Assembly (NCBI RefSeq): GCF_003014675.1
Contig: NZ_PYAU01000001.1
Coordinates: 3,472,001-3,536,000, forward strand
Length of the DNA stretch: 64,000 bases
Source: Labedella gwakjiensis
GTDB taxonomy: Bacteria; Actinomycetota; Actinomycetes; Actinomycetales; Microbacteriaceae
Direction of reading: 5' to 3'
A program made the position numbers and the translations under genes. The notes under the pieces were generated by a model that was given only the letters and a program-made list of their open reading frames with translations, searched no databases and was not told the origin of the DNA. Positions 36,270 through 45,270 of this stretch are shown here, piece by piece; positions within the stretch are counted from its first letter, which is position 1, and the number at the start of each line of letters is the position of its first letter.

Positions 36270-38984
36270 TCAGCCCTGTTCGTCCTCGTGCGAGATCGGG
36301 GTGCCGGTGAGAGCGGCCGTCGTCACACGTCGGCTGCGACCGCGTCCCCGACCGGGACGCTTCGGCTCCGGAAGGGCGTCGAGGACGGAGCCGAGGAGGT
36401 CCTCAGCTGCGCGCTTGTCGACACGCTGCGACGACGAGCCTGCCGGTGCGATCGGGATGTCAAGGATCGCGAGAGGCGATCCGGACGGCTCCCTCGTCTC
36501 GACCGGTCCGAGCACGCTGTCCGACGACGCCCGGCCACCGCGGCGTCCCTTGCGGGGCTCTCGGGTGCGCGGTGCACGACGTTCGACGGGCTCGGTCGCA
36601 GCCACGGCGGCATCCTCAGAGGGCAGTTCGGCGTCGTTGTCCGGCGATCCGGACGCCGCCGTCGACCCGGTCTCGACGGAATCGGTGTCGGCGGACCCGG
36701 AGACGGCGGACCCGGAGACGGCGGACCCCGCGTCAGCCAGGGTGGCTTCGACGGACAGAGCCGTGCCGTCCACCTCGACGGCGTCGATCGACTCGACGGT
36801 GGGCTGTGCCTTCTCGACCTGCCCGTCGGTGGACTCGTCCGCAGCGGACGCACCCGTGTGGTGGATGGTCGAGGCGGCGATCTGAGCGAGCGCGTTCTTG
36901 GCGTCGTCGGTGATGGCGTGAGGTGCGGCCTTGGCGGCCGGAGCCTGCTGGGGCGCGTTCTGCCCGCCGTTGGCTCCGCCGTTGCCGTTCTGTCCACCCT
37001 TGCGGCGGCGATCCGAGCCGTTCTGCTGGCCACCGGACGAGTGAACCGGGCGACCGCCCTTGGCCACGGGCTCGTGGTGAACGATGACCCCTCGGCCCGC
37101 GCAGGTCTCACACGGCTCGCTGAACGACTCGAGCAGCCCGAGACCGAGCTTCTTGCGCGTCATCTGGACGAGACCGAGGGTCGTGACCTCGGCCACCTGG
37201 TGCTTCGTGCGGTCGCGGCTCAGGCACTCGACGAGGCGACGCAGGACCAGGTCCCTGTTCGACTCCAGGACCATGTCGATGAAGTCGACGACGATGATGC
37301 CGCCGATGTCGCGCAGACGCAGCTGACGGACGATCTCCTCGGCGGCCTCGAGGTTGTTCTTCGTGACGGTCTCCTCGAGGTTGCCGCCGGAGCCGACGAA
37401 CTTCCCCGTGTTGACGTCGACGACCGTCATGGCCTCGGTGCGGTCGATCACGAGCGAACCGCCGGAGGGCAGCCAGACCTTCCGGTCGAGCGCCTTCTCG
37501 ATCTGCTCGCTCACGCGGAACTCGTCGAAGACGTCGCGCTGACCCTCGTACCGCTCGATCCTGTCGACGAGGTCTGGCGCGACCTGGCGCACGTACGTCT
37601 CGATCGTCTCGAGGGCGTCGTCGCCGGCGATCACGAGGCGCTGGAAGTCCTCGTTGAACACGTCGCGGACGATCTTGATGAGGAGGTCGGGCTCCGAGTG
37701 GAGCAGCGCCGGCGCCTGAGCGGACTCCGCGTAGTGACTGATCTCGGTCCACTGCGACGTGAGGCGGTTGACGTCGACCGTCAGCTGCTCCTCGGTCGCA
37801 CCCTCCGCCGCCGTCCGCACGATCACGCCGGAGCTCTCCGGCAAGACCTCCTTGAGGATGCGCTTGAGGCGCGCGCGTTCCGTGTCCGGAAGCTTGCGCG
37901 AAATGCCGTTCATCGATCCGTTGGGGACGTACACGAGGTACCGTCCGGGCAGCGACACCTGGCTGGTGAGACGCGCACCCTTGTGCCCGACAGGGTCCTT
38001 GGTGACCTGCACGAGCACCTTGTCGCCCGGCTTGAGCGCGAGTTCGATGCGACGGGGCTGGTTCTTGCCCTCGCTGGAGTTCTCGGCGGCGGCGTCCCAG
38101 TCGACCTCTCCGGAGTAGAGCACGGCATTCCGTCCACGTCCGATATCGACGAAGGCGGCCTCCATGCTGGGGAGCACGTTCTGGACACGGCCGAGGTAGA
38201 CGTTTCCGATCAGCGAGGCGTCCTGATTGCGTGCGACGTAGTGCTCGACGAGGACACCGTCCTCGAGGACGCCGATCTGGATGCGCCCGTCCTTGGACCG
38301 CACGACCATGGCGCGGTCGACGGACTCGCGGCGCGCCAGGAACTCAGCCTCGGTCACGACGGTGCGACGCCGGCCGGCGTCACGGCCATCGCGACGGCGC
38401 TGCTTCTTCGCCTCCAGACGCGTCGAACCCTTGACCCGCTGAGGTTCGGTGATGAGTTCCGGCTCACGCTGCGGGCGGCCGCGGTTGGACGACTGCTGCT
38501 GCTCGCCGCTCCCCCGTCCGCCGTCCTCGCCGCGACGGCGGCGCGATCGGCGCCGGACGTTCGATCCGCGCTCGTCGTCGTCCTCGTCATCGTCGTCGAG
38601 GTCGGGACGGTCGTCGCGAGTCAGAGCGGGCAGGGGCGCGATCGCCGGGGCATGGAAGATGAGCGTCGTGGTGCTCATGGCCACTCCGGCGAACGGGTCT
38701 CCGGCGGGATCGGCTACCGCGTCGGCGGACTCAGAGGAGACGTCGACCGTGCGATCGCCGCTGCGGTCGGCGTTGATCGACTCGTCATCGGCCGACTCGT
38801 CGACCGGTGCGCCCGAGGTGTCGAGGACGTCGGCCTGTGCAACCGGCTGTCCTGCCTCCGCGTTCTGTGGACCAGCCGACTGGTCGACGGTCTCGACGGT
38901 GAGGCTCTCGCCCCGCTCCGGCGTGACGTCCTCGGCCTCAGTGTTTCCGGCTGCGCCGGCTGACTGTTCGTTGTCTTTCACCAT
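36270..38984 (-). CDS. rne: Ribonuclease E/G
   Basis: A 904-residue endoribonuclease of mRNA decay and rRNA processing. A disordered acidic N-terminal arm (about 1-190) and an Arg-rich segment ([24 protein letters not shown]) precede the S1 domain (about 230-350). The catalytic DNase-I-like domain has VVDVNTGK near 520 and VVDFIDM near 565. The Zn-link CETCAGRG is near 624. The C-terminal arm contains Gly/Asn-rich and Ser/Gly repeats (VSGSAVSGSA) and ends in a basic KRPGRGRGRSRRV. The split of disordered arms around the core is typical for actinobacteria. ATG (MVKDNEQ) has AGGAG 10 bases upstream. Confidence 0.94.
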   Translation of the reverse strand: MVKDNEQSAGAAGNTEAEDVTPERGESLTVETVDQSAGPQNAEAGQPVAQADVLDTSGAPVDESADDESINADRSGDRTVDVSSESADAVADPAGDPFAGVAMSTTTLIFHAPAIAPLPALTRDDRPDLDDDDEDDDERGSNVRRRSRRRRGEDGGRGSGEQQQSSNRGRPQREPELITEPQRVKGSTRLEAKKQRRRDGRDAGRRRTVVTEAEFLARRESVDRAMVVRSKDGRIQIGVLEDGVLVEHYVARNQDASLIGNVYLGRVQNVLPSMEAAFVDIGRGRNAVLYSGEVDWDAAAENSSEGKNQPRRIELALKPGDKVLVQVTKDPVGHKGARLTSQVSLPGRYLVYVPNGSMNGISRKLPDTERARLKRILKEVLPESSGVIVRTAAEGATEEQLTVDVNRLTSQWTEISHYAESAQAPALLHSEPDLLIKIVRDVFNEDFQRLVIAGDDALETIETYVRQVAPDLVDRIERYEGQRDVFDEFRVSEQIEKALDRKVWLPSGGSLVIDRTEAMTVVDVNTGKFVGSGGNLEETVTKNNLEAAEEIVRQLRLRDIGGIIVVDFIDMVLESNRDLVLRRLVECLSRDRTKHQVAEVTTLGLVQMTRKKLGLGLLESFSEPCETCAGRGVIVHHEPVAKGGRPVHSSGGQQNGSDRRRKGGQNGNGGANGGQNAPQQAPAAKAAPHAITDDAKNALAQIAASTIHHTGASAADESTDGQVEKAQPTVESIDAVEVDGTALSVEATLADAGSAVSGSAVSGSADTDSVETGSTAASGSPDNDAELPSEDAAVAATEPVERRAPRTREPRKGRRGGRASSDSVLGPVETREPSGSPLAILDIPIAPAGSSSQRVDKRAAEDLLGSVLDALPEPKRPGRGRGRSRRVTTAALTGTPISHEDEQG

Positions 38985-39305
38985 CTCTGGTGTACTCCTC
39001 ATCCGGGTGAGCCGCGCCTTCGCCCCGGGAATCTTCCAGCTCGACTCCGCCGAGGCGGTCCGAGCGAATCCTGTGTCCATGGCGACGGGGGTGTGCTCTG
39101 TGGCTCACCCGTGTCGCGCACCGTCGGCCTTCGTGACCGACTACTTCAGACCCCTCGACGAGCGAGGAGCCCTCGAATCCGGACCGGCGCTGCTGGCCGC
39201 GATGCGTCGCATCGACGGAACTGCACCGGTTCCCGTTCTCCGGGGGCCGAGCCTGAAAAACCTTGACGACGTTGTTCGACGCGCGGGCCGAACTCGTCTG
39301 ACGTC

Positions 39306-39311
39306 ATTATC
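39306..39311 (-). promoter_or_regulatory. -10 box GATAAT for rne
   Basis: GATAAT on the minus strand in an otherwise GC-rich stretch, about 320 nt before the rne ATG. No good -35 box was found 17 bases upstream. Confidence 0.45.
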
Positions 39312-39365
39312 GCACGGACCGCTGGATCTGCATGTTCCCTCGGGTTCCTCCGAGAGTCGCGGTGC

Positions 39366-39371
39366 CATAAT
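39366..39371 (+). promoter_or_regulatory. -10 box CATAAT, leaderless promoter of VKOR gene
   Basis: CATAAT, six bases (cgagcg), GTG at 39378. It has the same spacing as the TANNNT boxes but a C in the first position. Confidence 0.5.
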
Positions 39372-39377
39372 CGAGCG

Positions 39378-39977
39378 GTGATCCCGACCTCGCAGGGGCG
39401 ACGCCCCATAGCCCTGTCCCTGCTGCTCATCGTGTCGGGAGTCGTCGGGTGGTGGGCTGCCTTCTCGCTGACGATCGAGAAGTTCGAGGCGCTCGAGAAT
39501 CCCGGGCGCGCCGCGGGATGCGACTTCAGCGTCCTCGTCCAGTGTTCGGAGAATCTGAACTCCCCACAGGGCTCCCTCTTCGGTTTCCCCAATCCGATCC
39601 TCGGGCTCGCTGCCTGGATCGCCCCGATCGTCGTCGGTGTCGCGCTGCTCTCGGGTGCCCGGTTCGCGCGGTGGTTCTGGATGCTCTTCTGGCTCGGGTT
39701 CGTCGGCGCGATCACCTTCGTGGTCTGGCTCATCTCCCAGAGCATCTTCGTCCTCGGCACGCTCTGCCCGTGGTGCATGGTGACGTGGTCGGTCACGATC
39801 CCGTCCTTCTTCGCCGTCACGTCCTACGTGCTCGCCGAGGGAGCTCTCCCCCTCGGCGCCCGTGCCCGTCGCGCCGGTCGTGTGCTCTTGCGCTGGGTGC
39901 CGCTCGCGACGGTGCTCGCGTACGTCGTCGTCGCGGTGATCGCACAACTTCAACTGGACGTCCTGAACCGGCTCTAA
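39378..39977 (+). CDS. Vitamin K epoxide reductase (VKOR) family protein
   Basis: A 199-residue membrane protein with four main hydrophobic segments and a fifth at the C terminus. The VKOR cysteines are present: loop pair Cys48 and Cys56 (GCDFSVLVQCSE) and active pair Cys130-Pro-Trp-Cys133 (LCPWCMVTW). The conserved Ser/Asn region is in FGFPNPILGLAAW. In actinobacteria VKOR reoxidises DsbA-like proteins using menaquinone and so drives disulfide formation outside the membrane. No DsbA fusion or neighbour is seen. It is a single gene with its own promoter. Confidence 0.93.
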   Translation: MIPTSQGRRPIALSLLLIVSGVVGWWAAFSLTIEKFEALENPGRAAGCDFSVLVQCSENLNSPQGSLFGFPNPILGLAAWIAPIVVGVALLSGARFARWFWMLFWLGFVGAITFVVWLISQSIFVLGTLCPWCMVTWSVTIPSFFAVTSYVLAEGALPLGARARRAGRVLLRWVPLATVLAYVVVAVIAQLQLDVLNRL

Positions 39978-40218
39978 CGCCCCCTCGCGGTCGGCGTCAG
40001 CCGTCGCTCCGCTCGATCCCGAGCCCGTCGATGCCCCCGATCCTGAGCCCGTCAATGAGCGATAATCGCGAGCTCGCGCCCGCTCCCGGGATCGCTGAAG
40101 ACGGCCGGAGGGGGTGTCGATGGGCATCGCATCGAAGACGTGACCTGTCGTCCACAGGGAGTATCCGTCCGAGTTTCTGACTCCTTTTACGGATACCTTC
40201 GCGAGTGTCGGTGGTGTC

Positions 40219-41637
40219 GTGTTCACTGGACGCATGACCACCCACGGCGCGGCTCTCCAGGACGCGGTCGCCCACGCGACCGAGGTCCTCACCGCGCCCG
40301 TCGCCGGCCTCGTTCCCGGCCGGTTGTCGACCTCCGAGTGGATGATGATGGTCCGTGACGTGGAGCGTCTCGGCCGCCTCGTCGACGCGGCCCGCGTCGC
40401 GTTGGCCGGGGACGCGGAGCAGCGCACCGGCGGCCCCGTCGACGCTCTCGCCGCTCTCAGGTTTGCGTCAGCGGTCGACGCTGTCGCGACGCTCACCGGG
40501 TTGGCGGATCGGGACGCGAAGCGACGGATCCGGCTCGGTGCCACGCTGAATGCCGGGCTGTCGCTGACCGGCGCGGAGACCAGGTCGGTCTATCCCTCCG
40601 TCGCTCGGGCCGTGTCCGCGGGGAACCTCGGTGTCGATGCCGCGACGATCCTGACCGATGCCCTCGAGGGGGTCTCACCGCGGATCGATCCGGTCGTGAT
40701 CGCCGAGGCCGAGGAAGCCCTCGTTCACCTCGCAGAGGGATCCCCGGATCACCCGCCGCTGCGCGCGGACCTCGTCCGCGGACAGGCGCACCTGTTCGTC
40801 GAAGCGATCGATCCCGACGGGGTCAGGCCTCGCGAAGAGGTCGCGAGGCGGAAGCGGCGGTTCACGATCGGACCGGACACCCACGATGGGCTCATCCCTG
40901 TTCATGGCTTGCTTACGTTGGAGATCGGCGCGGGCCTGAAGCGCCTCATCGACGCCCACGTCCGTAAAGTCACGTTCACCGACGGTCCACGGCAGCTGGA
41001 TGACACGACCCGACCCGTGGAGGCCGCCGAGTCCGTGGAGTCCGTGGAGTCCGTGGATGATCGCACTCCGGCGCAGAGACGCCACGACACGTTGGCCGAC
41101 ATCGTCAGCGCCGCGTCGCGCGTGAAGGACGCCCCCGAACTGGCCGGGGCAGCTCCCGCGATCATCGTCACCGTGACACAGACGGTGCTCGACTCCGGTC
41201 GTGGCGTCGGATCGATCGATGGCGTCGATACCCCGATCTCCGTCGACGCGATCGAGAAGATGACCGACTCCCGTGGCATCCAGACCGTCACGATGAACCC
41301 GGACCGGCGGATCCTGTCCCTCGGGTCTGTGCAACGGTGCTTCACCTCCTCGCAACGCAGGGCGATCACCGCCCGCGACGGCGGGTGCGTCATCCCTGGG
41401 TGCACCACGCCCGCGGGATGGTGCGAAGTCCACCACGTGATTCCCTGGCGGGCCGGCGGTGAGACTCACACCGACAACGGGGTCCTGTTGTGCTGGGGGC
41501 ACCACCAGAACATCGACAGAGGGCCCTGGCGACTCACGATGTCGGACGGGATCCCCCACGTCCGCGGACCCGGCCACCCCGACCGGACGCACACCACGAA
41601 GACCCGCACCGGGCCACCACTCACACGCACCGGATGA
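40219..41637 (+). CDS. DUF222 (13E12 repeat family) HNH endonuclease-like protein
   Basis: A 472-residue protein with an N-terminal helical DUF222 domain (about 10-330) and a C-terminal HNH nuclease domain (about 385-445): CVIPGCTTPAGWCEVHHVIPW, then GGETHTDNGVLLCWGHHQNID. The Cys pairs would hold zinc, and HH plus Asn/His form the nuclease site. These proteins are abundant in actinobacteria, often many per genome, and their role is unknown; some lie in repeats, which suggests mobility. A VES repeat (ESVESVESV, about 274-282) comes from a 9-bp tandem repeat. GTG was used; ATG five codons later is equally possible. Confidence 0.85.
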   Translation: MFTGRMTTHGAALQDAVAHATEVLTAPVAGLVPGRLSTSEWMMMVRDVERLGRLVDAARVALAGDAEQRTGGPVDALAALRFASAVDAVATLTGLADRDAKRRIRLGATLNAGLSLTGAETRSVYPSVARAVSAGNLGVDAATILTDALEGVSPRIDPVVIAEAEEALVHLAEGSPDHPPLRADLVRGQAHLFVEAIDPDGVRPREEVARRKRRFTIGPDTHDGLIPVHGLLTLEIGAGLKRLIDAHVRKVTFTDGPRQLDDTTRPVEAAESVESVESVDDRTPAQRRHDTLADIVSAASRVKDAPELAGAAPAIIVTVTQTVLDSGRGVGSIDGVDTPISVDAIEKMTDSRGIQTVTMNPDRRILSLGSVQRCFTSSQRRAITARDGGCVIPGCTTPAGWCEVHHVIPWRAGGETHTDNGVLLCWGHHQNIDRGPWRLTMSDGIPHVRGPGHPDRTHTTKTRTGPPLTRTG

Positions 41638-41722
41638 CATCAGGGAAGCGCTCGCTCGACGTCTCGCGGGGCTTGTGGACGGGGCCACACGCGGAGTTCC
41701 TCCGGGCCTTAGGGTGTTCGAC

Positions 41723-42277
41723 GTGGGGGAAACACGATTGACCAAGCAACTCGGCGCGCTCATCGCCACATTCGCACTGGCACTGACCGCATCGGCATGC
41801 GCTGCAGATCCAGGGACAACGAAGACGCCAACACCCGTCGCGTCGGACACTCAGTCCGCGGATCTCGCCGCCGCAATCGACGCCTTCACCGTTTTCAACG
41901 CGGCGTTTGACGGGTACTCGTCTGGCTCGACTTCTCTCGATTCGCTGAAGCCACTTGTCACGGATGAGTACTTCGCAACTCTGGCCGAACAGGATGCCAC
42001 CTACTCGGAGCAGCGGGTGTCGGGGACGACCTCTTTCGATTCCGTCGTCTTGGTGGAAGACCCGCCGCTAAAGGACTGGCCAGACGCGACCGTCATCACG
42101 CTCTGCAGAGACCTCTCTCGGACGGAAGTCGTGAACCAGGACGGAGAACCCCTCGACGTACCGGATCGGGTCCTACGGGTCGCCCTCATCGTGTACTTCA
42201 CCCCGAATTCGTCCGACTCTGAAACGCTCCTCATCACTGAAATGAACCAATGGCCCTCGCCCACGTACTGCTCGTAA
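41723..42277 (+). CDS. Putative lipoprotein of unknown function
   Basis: A 184-residue exported protein. A short basic start (GETRLTKQ), a hydrophobic stretch and the lipobox-like TASAC place the modified cysteine at Cys26. The mature part is acidic, Ser/Thr-rich and has an FTVFNAAFDGYSSGS and LDSLKPLVTDEYFATL pattern that looks like a small NTF2-like fold, but this is not certain. GTG has TAGGGT seven bases upstream (leaderless); a TTG five codons later has GGGGGAA before it and is an alternative. It overlaps the next gene by 28 nt. Base composition is lower in GC than the flanks. Confidence 0.62.
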   Translation: MGETRLTKQLGALIATFALALTASACAADPGTTKTPTPVASDTQSADLAAAIDAFTVFNAAFDGYSSGSTSLDSLKPLVTDEYFATLAEQDATYSEQRVSGTTSFDSVVLVEDPPLKDWPDATVITLCRDLSRTEVVNQDGEPLDVPDRVLRVALIVYFTPNSSDSETLLITEMNQWPSPTYCS

Positions 42278-43050
42278 CCCACCTCTTAGCAGCGGCGACC
42301 CTTCCCGGAAATATCGCCCTGACGGCAGCCTGCGTCGAAGCCAGCGCCGTATCGGGGCTCTGCATCGACGCTGGCGCTTCTGGCGGTTCGGCGGACCTCA
42401 CCGGCACGCAAAACACGGAGAACGGGGGCCCGTCTCCTTCCAGCCCCGGCGGATCTGGAGTATCTCCGAACCCAGATACGAGCTCCCCTGGAACCGGCGT
42501 TGACCCCACACAAATCACCGACACTCTCGGCACCTGCCGCAGCGACCGGTGTGGAGACACCGGCACCCGGAGCATCACCCTCACCGATCTCGCCAGTTTC
42601 ACCCCCACCACACCCGCCATCCACATGGAACCCGACGGCTGGGCCCTTCGCGGACGACCCGCCAACGCGATCGCCGAGACCACCACCAACACCCACGACG
42701 GAACCCTCCTCGGTCACGCCGTGACCGTCCGGTTCACACCGACGGCGTACCGGTGGGACTGGGGTGATGGTTCTCAGAACGTCTTCTCCACTCCCGGCGC
42801 GACGTGGGAGAACCTCGGCGTCCCCCGCTTTTCCGAAACCGACACGTCACACACCTACTCGGATCGTGGAACAGTCGAGGTCTCGTTGGCCGTCGACTAC
42901 TCCGTCGCCTTCCGATTCGGAGACGGAGAGTGGATCACCGTCGAGGGGACCGTGTCCTCCGCCAACACCGTCGACGTTTACGTAGGTACCGCAAAGACTG
43001 TCAACGTGCCGGACGACTGCGACGCGGACCCCACCGCACCGGGGTGTTAG
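42250..43050 (+). CDS. Exported PKD-like domain protein, unknown function
   Basis: A 266-residue protein. A weakly hydrophobic N terminus (MALAHVLLVTHLLAAATLPGN) could be a signal sequence. A Ser/Pro/Gly/Thr-rich, probably disordered region with several Cys (about 25-110) follows. The C-terminal half resembles a PKD beta-sandwich: YRWDWGDGSQ near 172-181 and SHTYSDRGTVEVSLAVDYS near 203-221. The protein ends in a Cys-containing DDCDADPTAPGC. PKD domains usually mediate adhesion or protein contact at the surface. It overlaps the lipoprotein gene by 28 nt, so the two probably act together. Function unknown. Confidence 0.68.
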   Translation: MALAHVLLVTHLLAAATLPGNIALTAACVEASAVSGLCIDAGASGGSADLTGTQNTENGGPSPSSPGGSGVSPNPDTSSPGTGVDPTQITDTLGTCRSDRCGDTGTRSITLTDLASFTPTTPAIHMEPDGWALRGRPANAIAETTTNTHDGTLLGHAVTVRFTPTAYRWDWGDGSQNVFSTPGATWENLGVPRFSETDTSHTYSDRGTVEVSLAVDYSVAFRFGDGEWITVEGTVSSANTVDVYVGTAKTVNVPDDCDADPTAPGC

Positions 43051-43066
43051 TCCGATAACCGCAAAA

Positions 43067-43097
43067 ACGGCCCGGACCCTCACCGGGTCCGGGCCGT
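43067..43097 (-). terminator. Strong terminator of ndk (and perhaps PKD gene)
   Basis: A 13-bp perfect stem ACGGCCCGGACCC/GGGTCCGGGCCGT with a 5-nt loop. On the minus strand it is followed directly by TTTTTGC, so it is a classical terminator for the ndk side. It lies 16 nt after the convergent PKD gene stop. Confidence 0.85.
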
Positions 43098-43119
43098 CGA
43101 TACAGCGGCGACGCTCGCG

Positions 43120-43539
43120 TCAGGATGCGAACCAGAGACCGAGCTCTCGTGACGCGGATTCCGGGCTGTCAGACCCGTGCACGAGGTTCTGCTGCACGGC
43201 CAGTCCCCAGTCGCGACCGAAGTCACCACGGATCGTCCCAGGCGCAGCGGTCGTCGGGTCGGTCGTCCCTGCGAGCGAGCGGAAGCCCTCGATGACGCGG
43301 TTCCCGGCCACGCGGAGTGCGACGACGGGCCCGGAGAGCATGAACTCCACGAGCGGCTCATAGAACGGCTTGCCCTCGTGCTCCGCGTAGTGCTGGGCGA
43401 GCAGGGCGCGGTCGGGCTCGATCATGCGGATGTCGACGAGAGAGTACCCCTTCGCCTCGATGCGGCGCAGGATCTCACCGGTCAGATTGCGGGCGACCCC
43501 GTCGGGCTTGACGAGGACGAGGGTTTCTTCGACGTCCAT
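43120..43539 (-). CDS. ndk: Nucleoside diphosphate kinase
   Basis: A 139-residue enzyme that balances nucleoside triphosphate pools. ETLVLVKPDGVARNLTGEILRRIE is the standard N terminus and the phosphorylated histidine is His121 in NLVHGSDS. Length is normal. Start: GAGGAG lies six bases before the ATG of MDVEET; an ATG two codons upstream would overlap the ribosome binding site and is rejected. The DUF4233 gene ends 10 nt upstream on the same strand, so ndk closes the ileS-folC-DUF4233-ndk run. Confidence 0.97.
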   Translation of the reverse strand: MDVEETLVLVKPDGVARNLTGEILRRIEAKGYSLVDIRMIEPDRALLAQHYAEHEGKPFYEPLVEFMLSGPVVALRVAGNRVIEGFRSLAGTTDPTTAAPGTIRGDFGRDWGLAVQQNLVHGSDSPESASRELGLWFAS

Positions 43540-43549
43540 GAGCATCTCC

Positions 43550-43936
43550 TCAGATATCCGTTGTGTCGGTGGCCGAATTCCTCCGGTCGATCCCGGTCCC
43601 CACGATCAGGCAGTACACCCAGACCGCGGCGAACGTCCCCCCGATGAAGAACATGACCGGGACGAGGAAGCCGCTTGCAACGATAGCGGCTTGAACGACC
43701 GTGCCGATGACGGCCCCGATCCGGAACCGGACGAGTCCGAGGGTGACGATCATGACCGCCACGAGCACGCCACCCCCGATGAAGGCCACCGGCGGTTCCA
43801 AGGCGTCGAGACCGAAGGCGACGAGCGCGCCCAGGAACACGACGATGATCTCGAAGCCGAGCACGATCGACAGAAGCGACCCACGCACCGACCGCGGGCG
43901 CCCGCCGGAGCGGCCTGCGTTCCGGAAGAGGCTCAC
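43550..43936 (-). CDS. DUF4233 membrane protein
   Basis: A 128-residue protein with about four hydrophobic helices (about 20-42, 48-68, 72-92, 95-112 in this numbering), starting with SLFRNAG and an Arg-rich stretch. DUF4233 proteins are regularly found between folC and ndk in actinobacteria; function unknown. The GTG overlaps the folC stop as GTGA; another GTG three codons upstream is also in frame. A link to nucleotide or folate pools is only suggested by location. Confidence 0.82.
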   Translation of the reverse strand: MSLFRNAGRSGGRPRSVRGSLLSIVLGFEIIVVFLGALVAFGLDALEPPVAFIGGGVLVAVMIVTLGLVRFRIGAVIGTVVQAAIVASGFLVPVMFFIGGTFAAVWVYCLIVGTGIDRRNSATDTTDI

Positions 43937-45270
43937 GGCTTCCACCCCTGATCGTCGGCGAAGGCGGCCGCCTCGCCACCGAGGACGATCGAACCGGTGA
44001 CCACGACGATGCGCTTCTCACCCGCAGCCGCCCAGGTCCGCGCGTCCTCGAGAGCATCCTCGACCCGTTCATAGCCGTCGGCCTCCACCCCGGGAATCAC
44101 CCGCGCGATGCTCGCGAGGTCCTCGAACGGGATGGATCGGTCGGATTCCGGCTGGGTGAGGTGGAAGCGAGCTGCGATCGGCGCGAGCGTCGTGAGGATG
44201 CCCGCAGCGTCCTTGTCCGAGAGGATGCCCACCACGAAGGCGATCTCGTTCGCGTCGAAGTAACGACCGAGGGCGGCGACGAGCGACTCGGCGCCGTGCG
44301 GGTTGTGCGCAGCGTCGACGAGGATCGTCGGATCGGCGCCGATGAGCTGCAGCCGACCGGGCGACGTCGCCGAGCCGACACCGTCGCCGAGGGGCTCCGC
44401 TGCGAGCGGGATCGCTCCCCCACCGAGGAAGCTCTCGACCGCGGCGATCGCCACGGACGCGTTCACGCCCTGATGATCCCCGTAGAGCGGCAGGTAGAGC
44501 TCGTCGTAGGTCGCCGCTCGTCCCCTGACGGTGATGAGCTGACCACCGACGGCGACCCGATCGTCGAGCAGCTCGAACTCGGTACCGGACCGCACGAGGG
44601 TCGCTTCGCTCAGCTCGGCAGCGCGTTCGATCTCTGCAAGAGCCTCCGGCGCCTGCGGAGCGGTCACCACCACGGCCCCCGGCTTGACGATCCCCGACTT
44701 CGTCCGAGCGATCTCCGCGACGGTGTTCCCAAGCTGTGCTGCGTGGTCCATCCCGATCGGAGTGAAGACGGCGATGGCCGCGTCGGCGGCGTTCGTGGAA
44801 TCCCACTCCCCGCCCATTCCCACCTCGACGACGGCGACGTCGACGGGCGCGTCGGCGAACGACGCGAACGCGAGGACCGTGAGAACCTCGAAGAACGTCA
44901 GCCGCTTCTCTCCGGCCGCCTCGAGCTCCGCATCGACCATCTCGACGTACGGCGTGATGTCGTCCCAGTTCGCGGCGATGGCCTCGTCGGAGATCGGTTC
45001 GCCGTCGATCGTGATGCGTTCGGTGAAGGACACGAAGTGCGGACTCGTGAACAGGCCCGTCCGAAGCCCGTAGGCGCGCAGGATGCTCTCGGTGATGCGG
45101 CTGGTACTCGTCTTCCCATTCGTTCCGGCGATCTGGATGATCGGGTACGCGCGCTGCGGGTCTCCGAGGAGCTCCAGGACGCGGCGCGTCGGTGCGAGTC
45201 GCCGCCGAGGCGCGCCCTCGCCGACGCGTCCGAGCAGCGCCTGGTAGACGTTCTCGGCGTCTTCGGTCAT
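43933..45270 (-). CDS. folC: Bifunctional folylpolyglutamate synthase/dihydrofolate synthase
   Basis: A 445-residue Mur-ligase-type enzyme that adds glutamate to dihydropteroate or folates. The P-loop is [11 protein letters not shown] (about 48-58). [14 protein letters not shown] and [13 protein letters not shown] (about 145-157) carry the Omega-loop and Glu region, and [10 protein letters not shown] near 313 marks the C-terminal domain. Length is normal. Its ATG overlaps the ileS stop by 4 nt, a common actinobacterial order. Together with the PabB-like gene at 12987 the window covers two folate steps, though far apart. Confidence 0.96.
   Translation of the reverse strand: MTEDAENVYQALLGRVGEGAPRRRLAPTRRVLELLGDPQRAYPIIQIAGTNGKTSTSRITESILRAYGLRTGLFTSPHFVSFTERITIDGEPISDEAIAANWDDITPYVEMVDAELEAAGEKRLTFFEVLTVLAFASFADAPVDVAVVEVGMGGEWDSTNAADAAIAVFTPIGMDHAAQLGNTVAEIARTKSGIVKPGAVVVTAPQAPEALAEIERAAELSEATLVRSGTEFELLDDRVAVGGQLITVRGRAATYDELYLPLYGDHQGVNASVAIAAVESFLGGGAIPLAAEPLGDGVGSATSPGRLQLIGADPTILVDAAHNPHGAESLVAALGRYFDANEIAFVVGILSDKDAAGILTTLAPIAARFHLTQPESDRSIPFEDLASIARVIPGVEADGYERVEDALEDARTWAAAGEKRIVVVTGSIVLGGEAAAFADDQGWKP

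Larger units (their letters stand above)
38985..39377 (-). other. 393-nt gene-free stretch: rne leader region
   Basis: No gene is seen on either strand. A minus-strand GATAAT (39306-39311) would start an rne transcript near 39299, giving a leader of about 315 nt. Such long RNase E leaders are known to mediate autoregulation in E. coli, where RNase E cleaves its own 5' UTR. The right end holds the VKOR promoter on the plus strand. Confidence 0.5.

Noticed and set aside
36288-38963. A very long open frame on the + strand opposite rne
   Set aside because: It mirrors the RNase E/G gene, has biased composition typical of antisense frames in high-GC DNA and shows no domain or signal; the minus-strand protein is clearly real.
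40219-41637. DUF222/HNH gene as part of an active mobile element
   Set aside because: No terminal repeats, transposase or target duplication are seen; kept as an accessory gene only.
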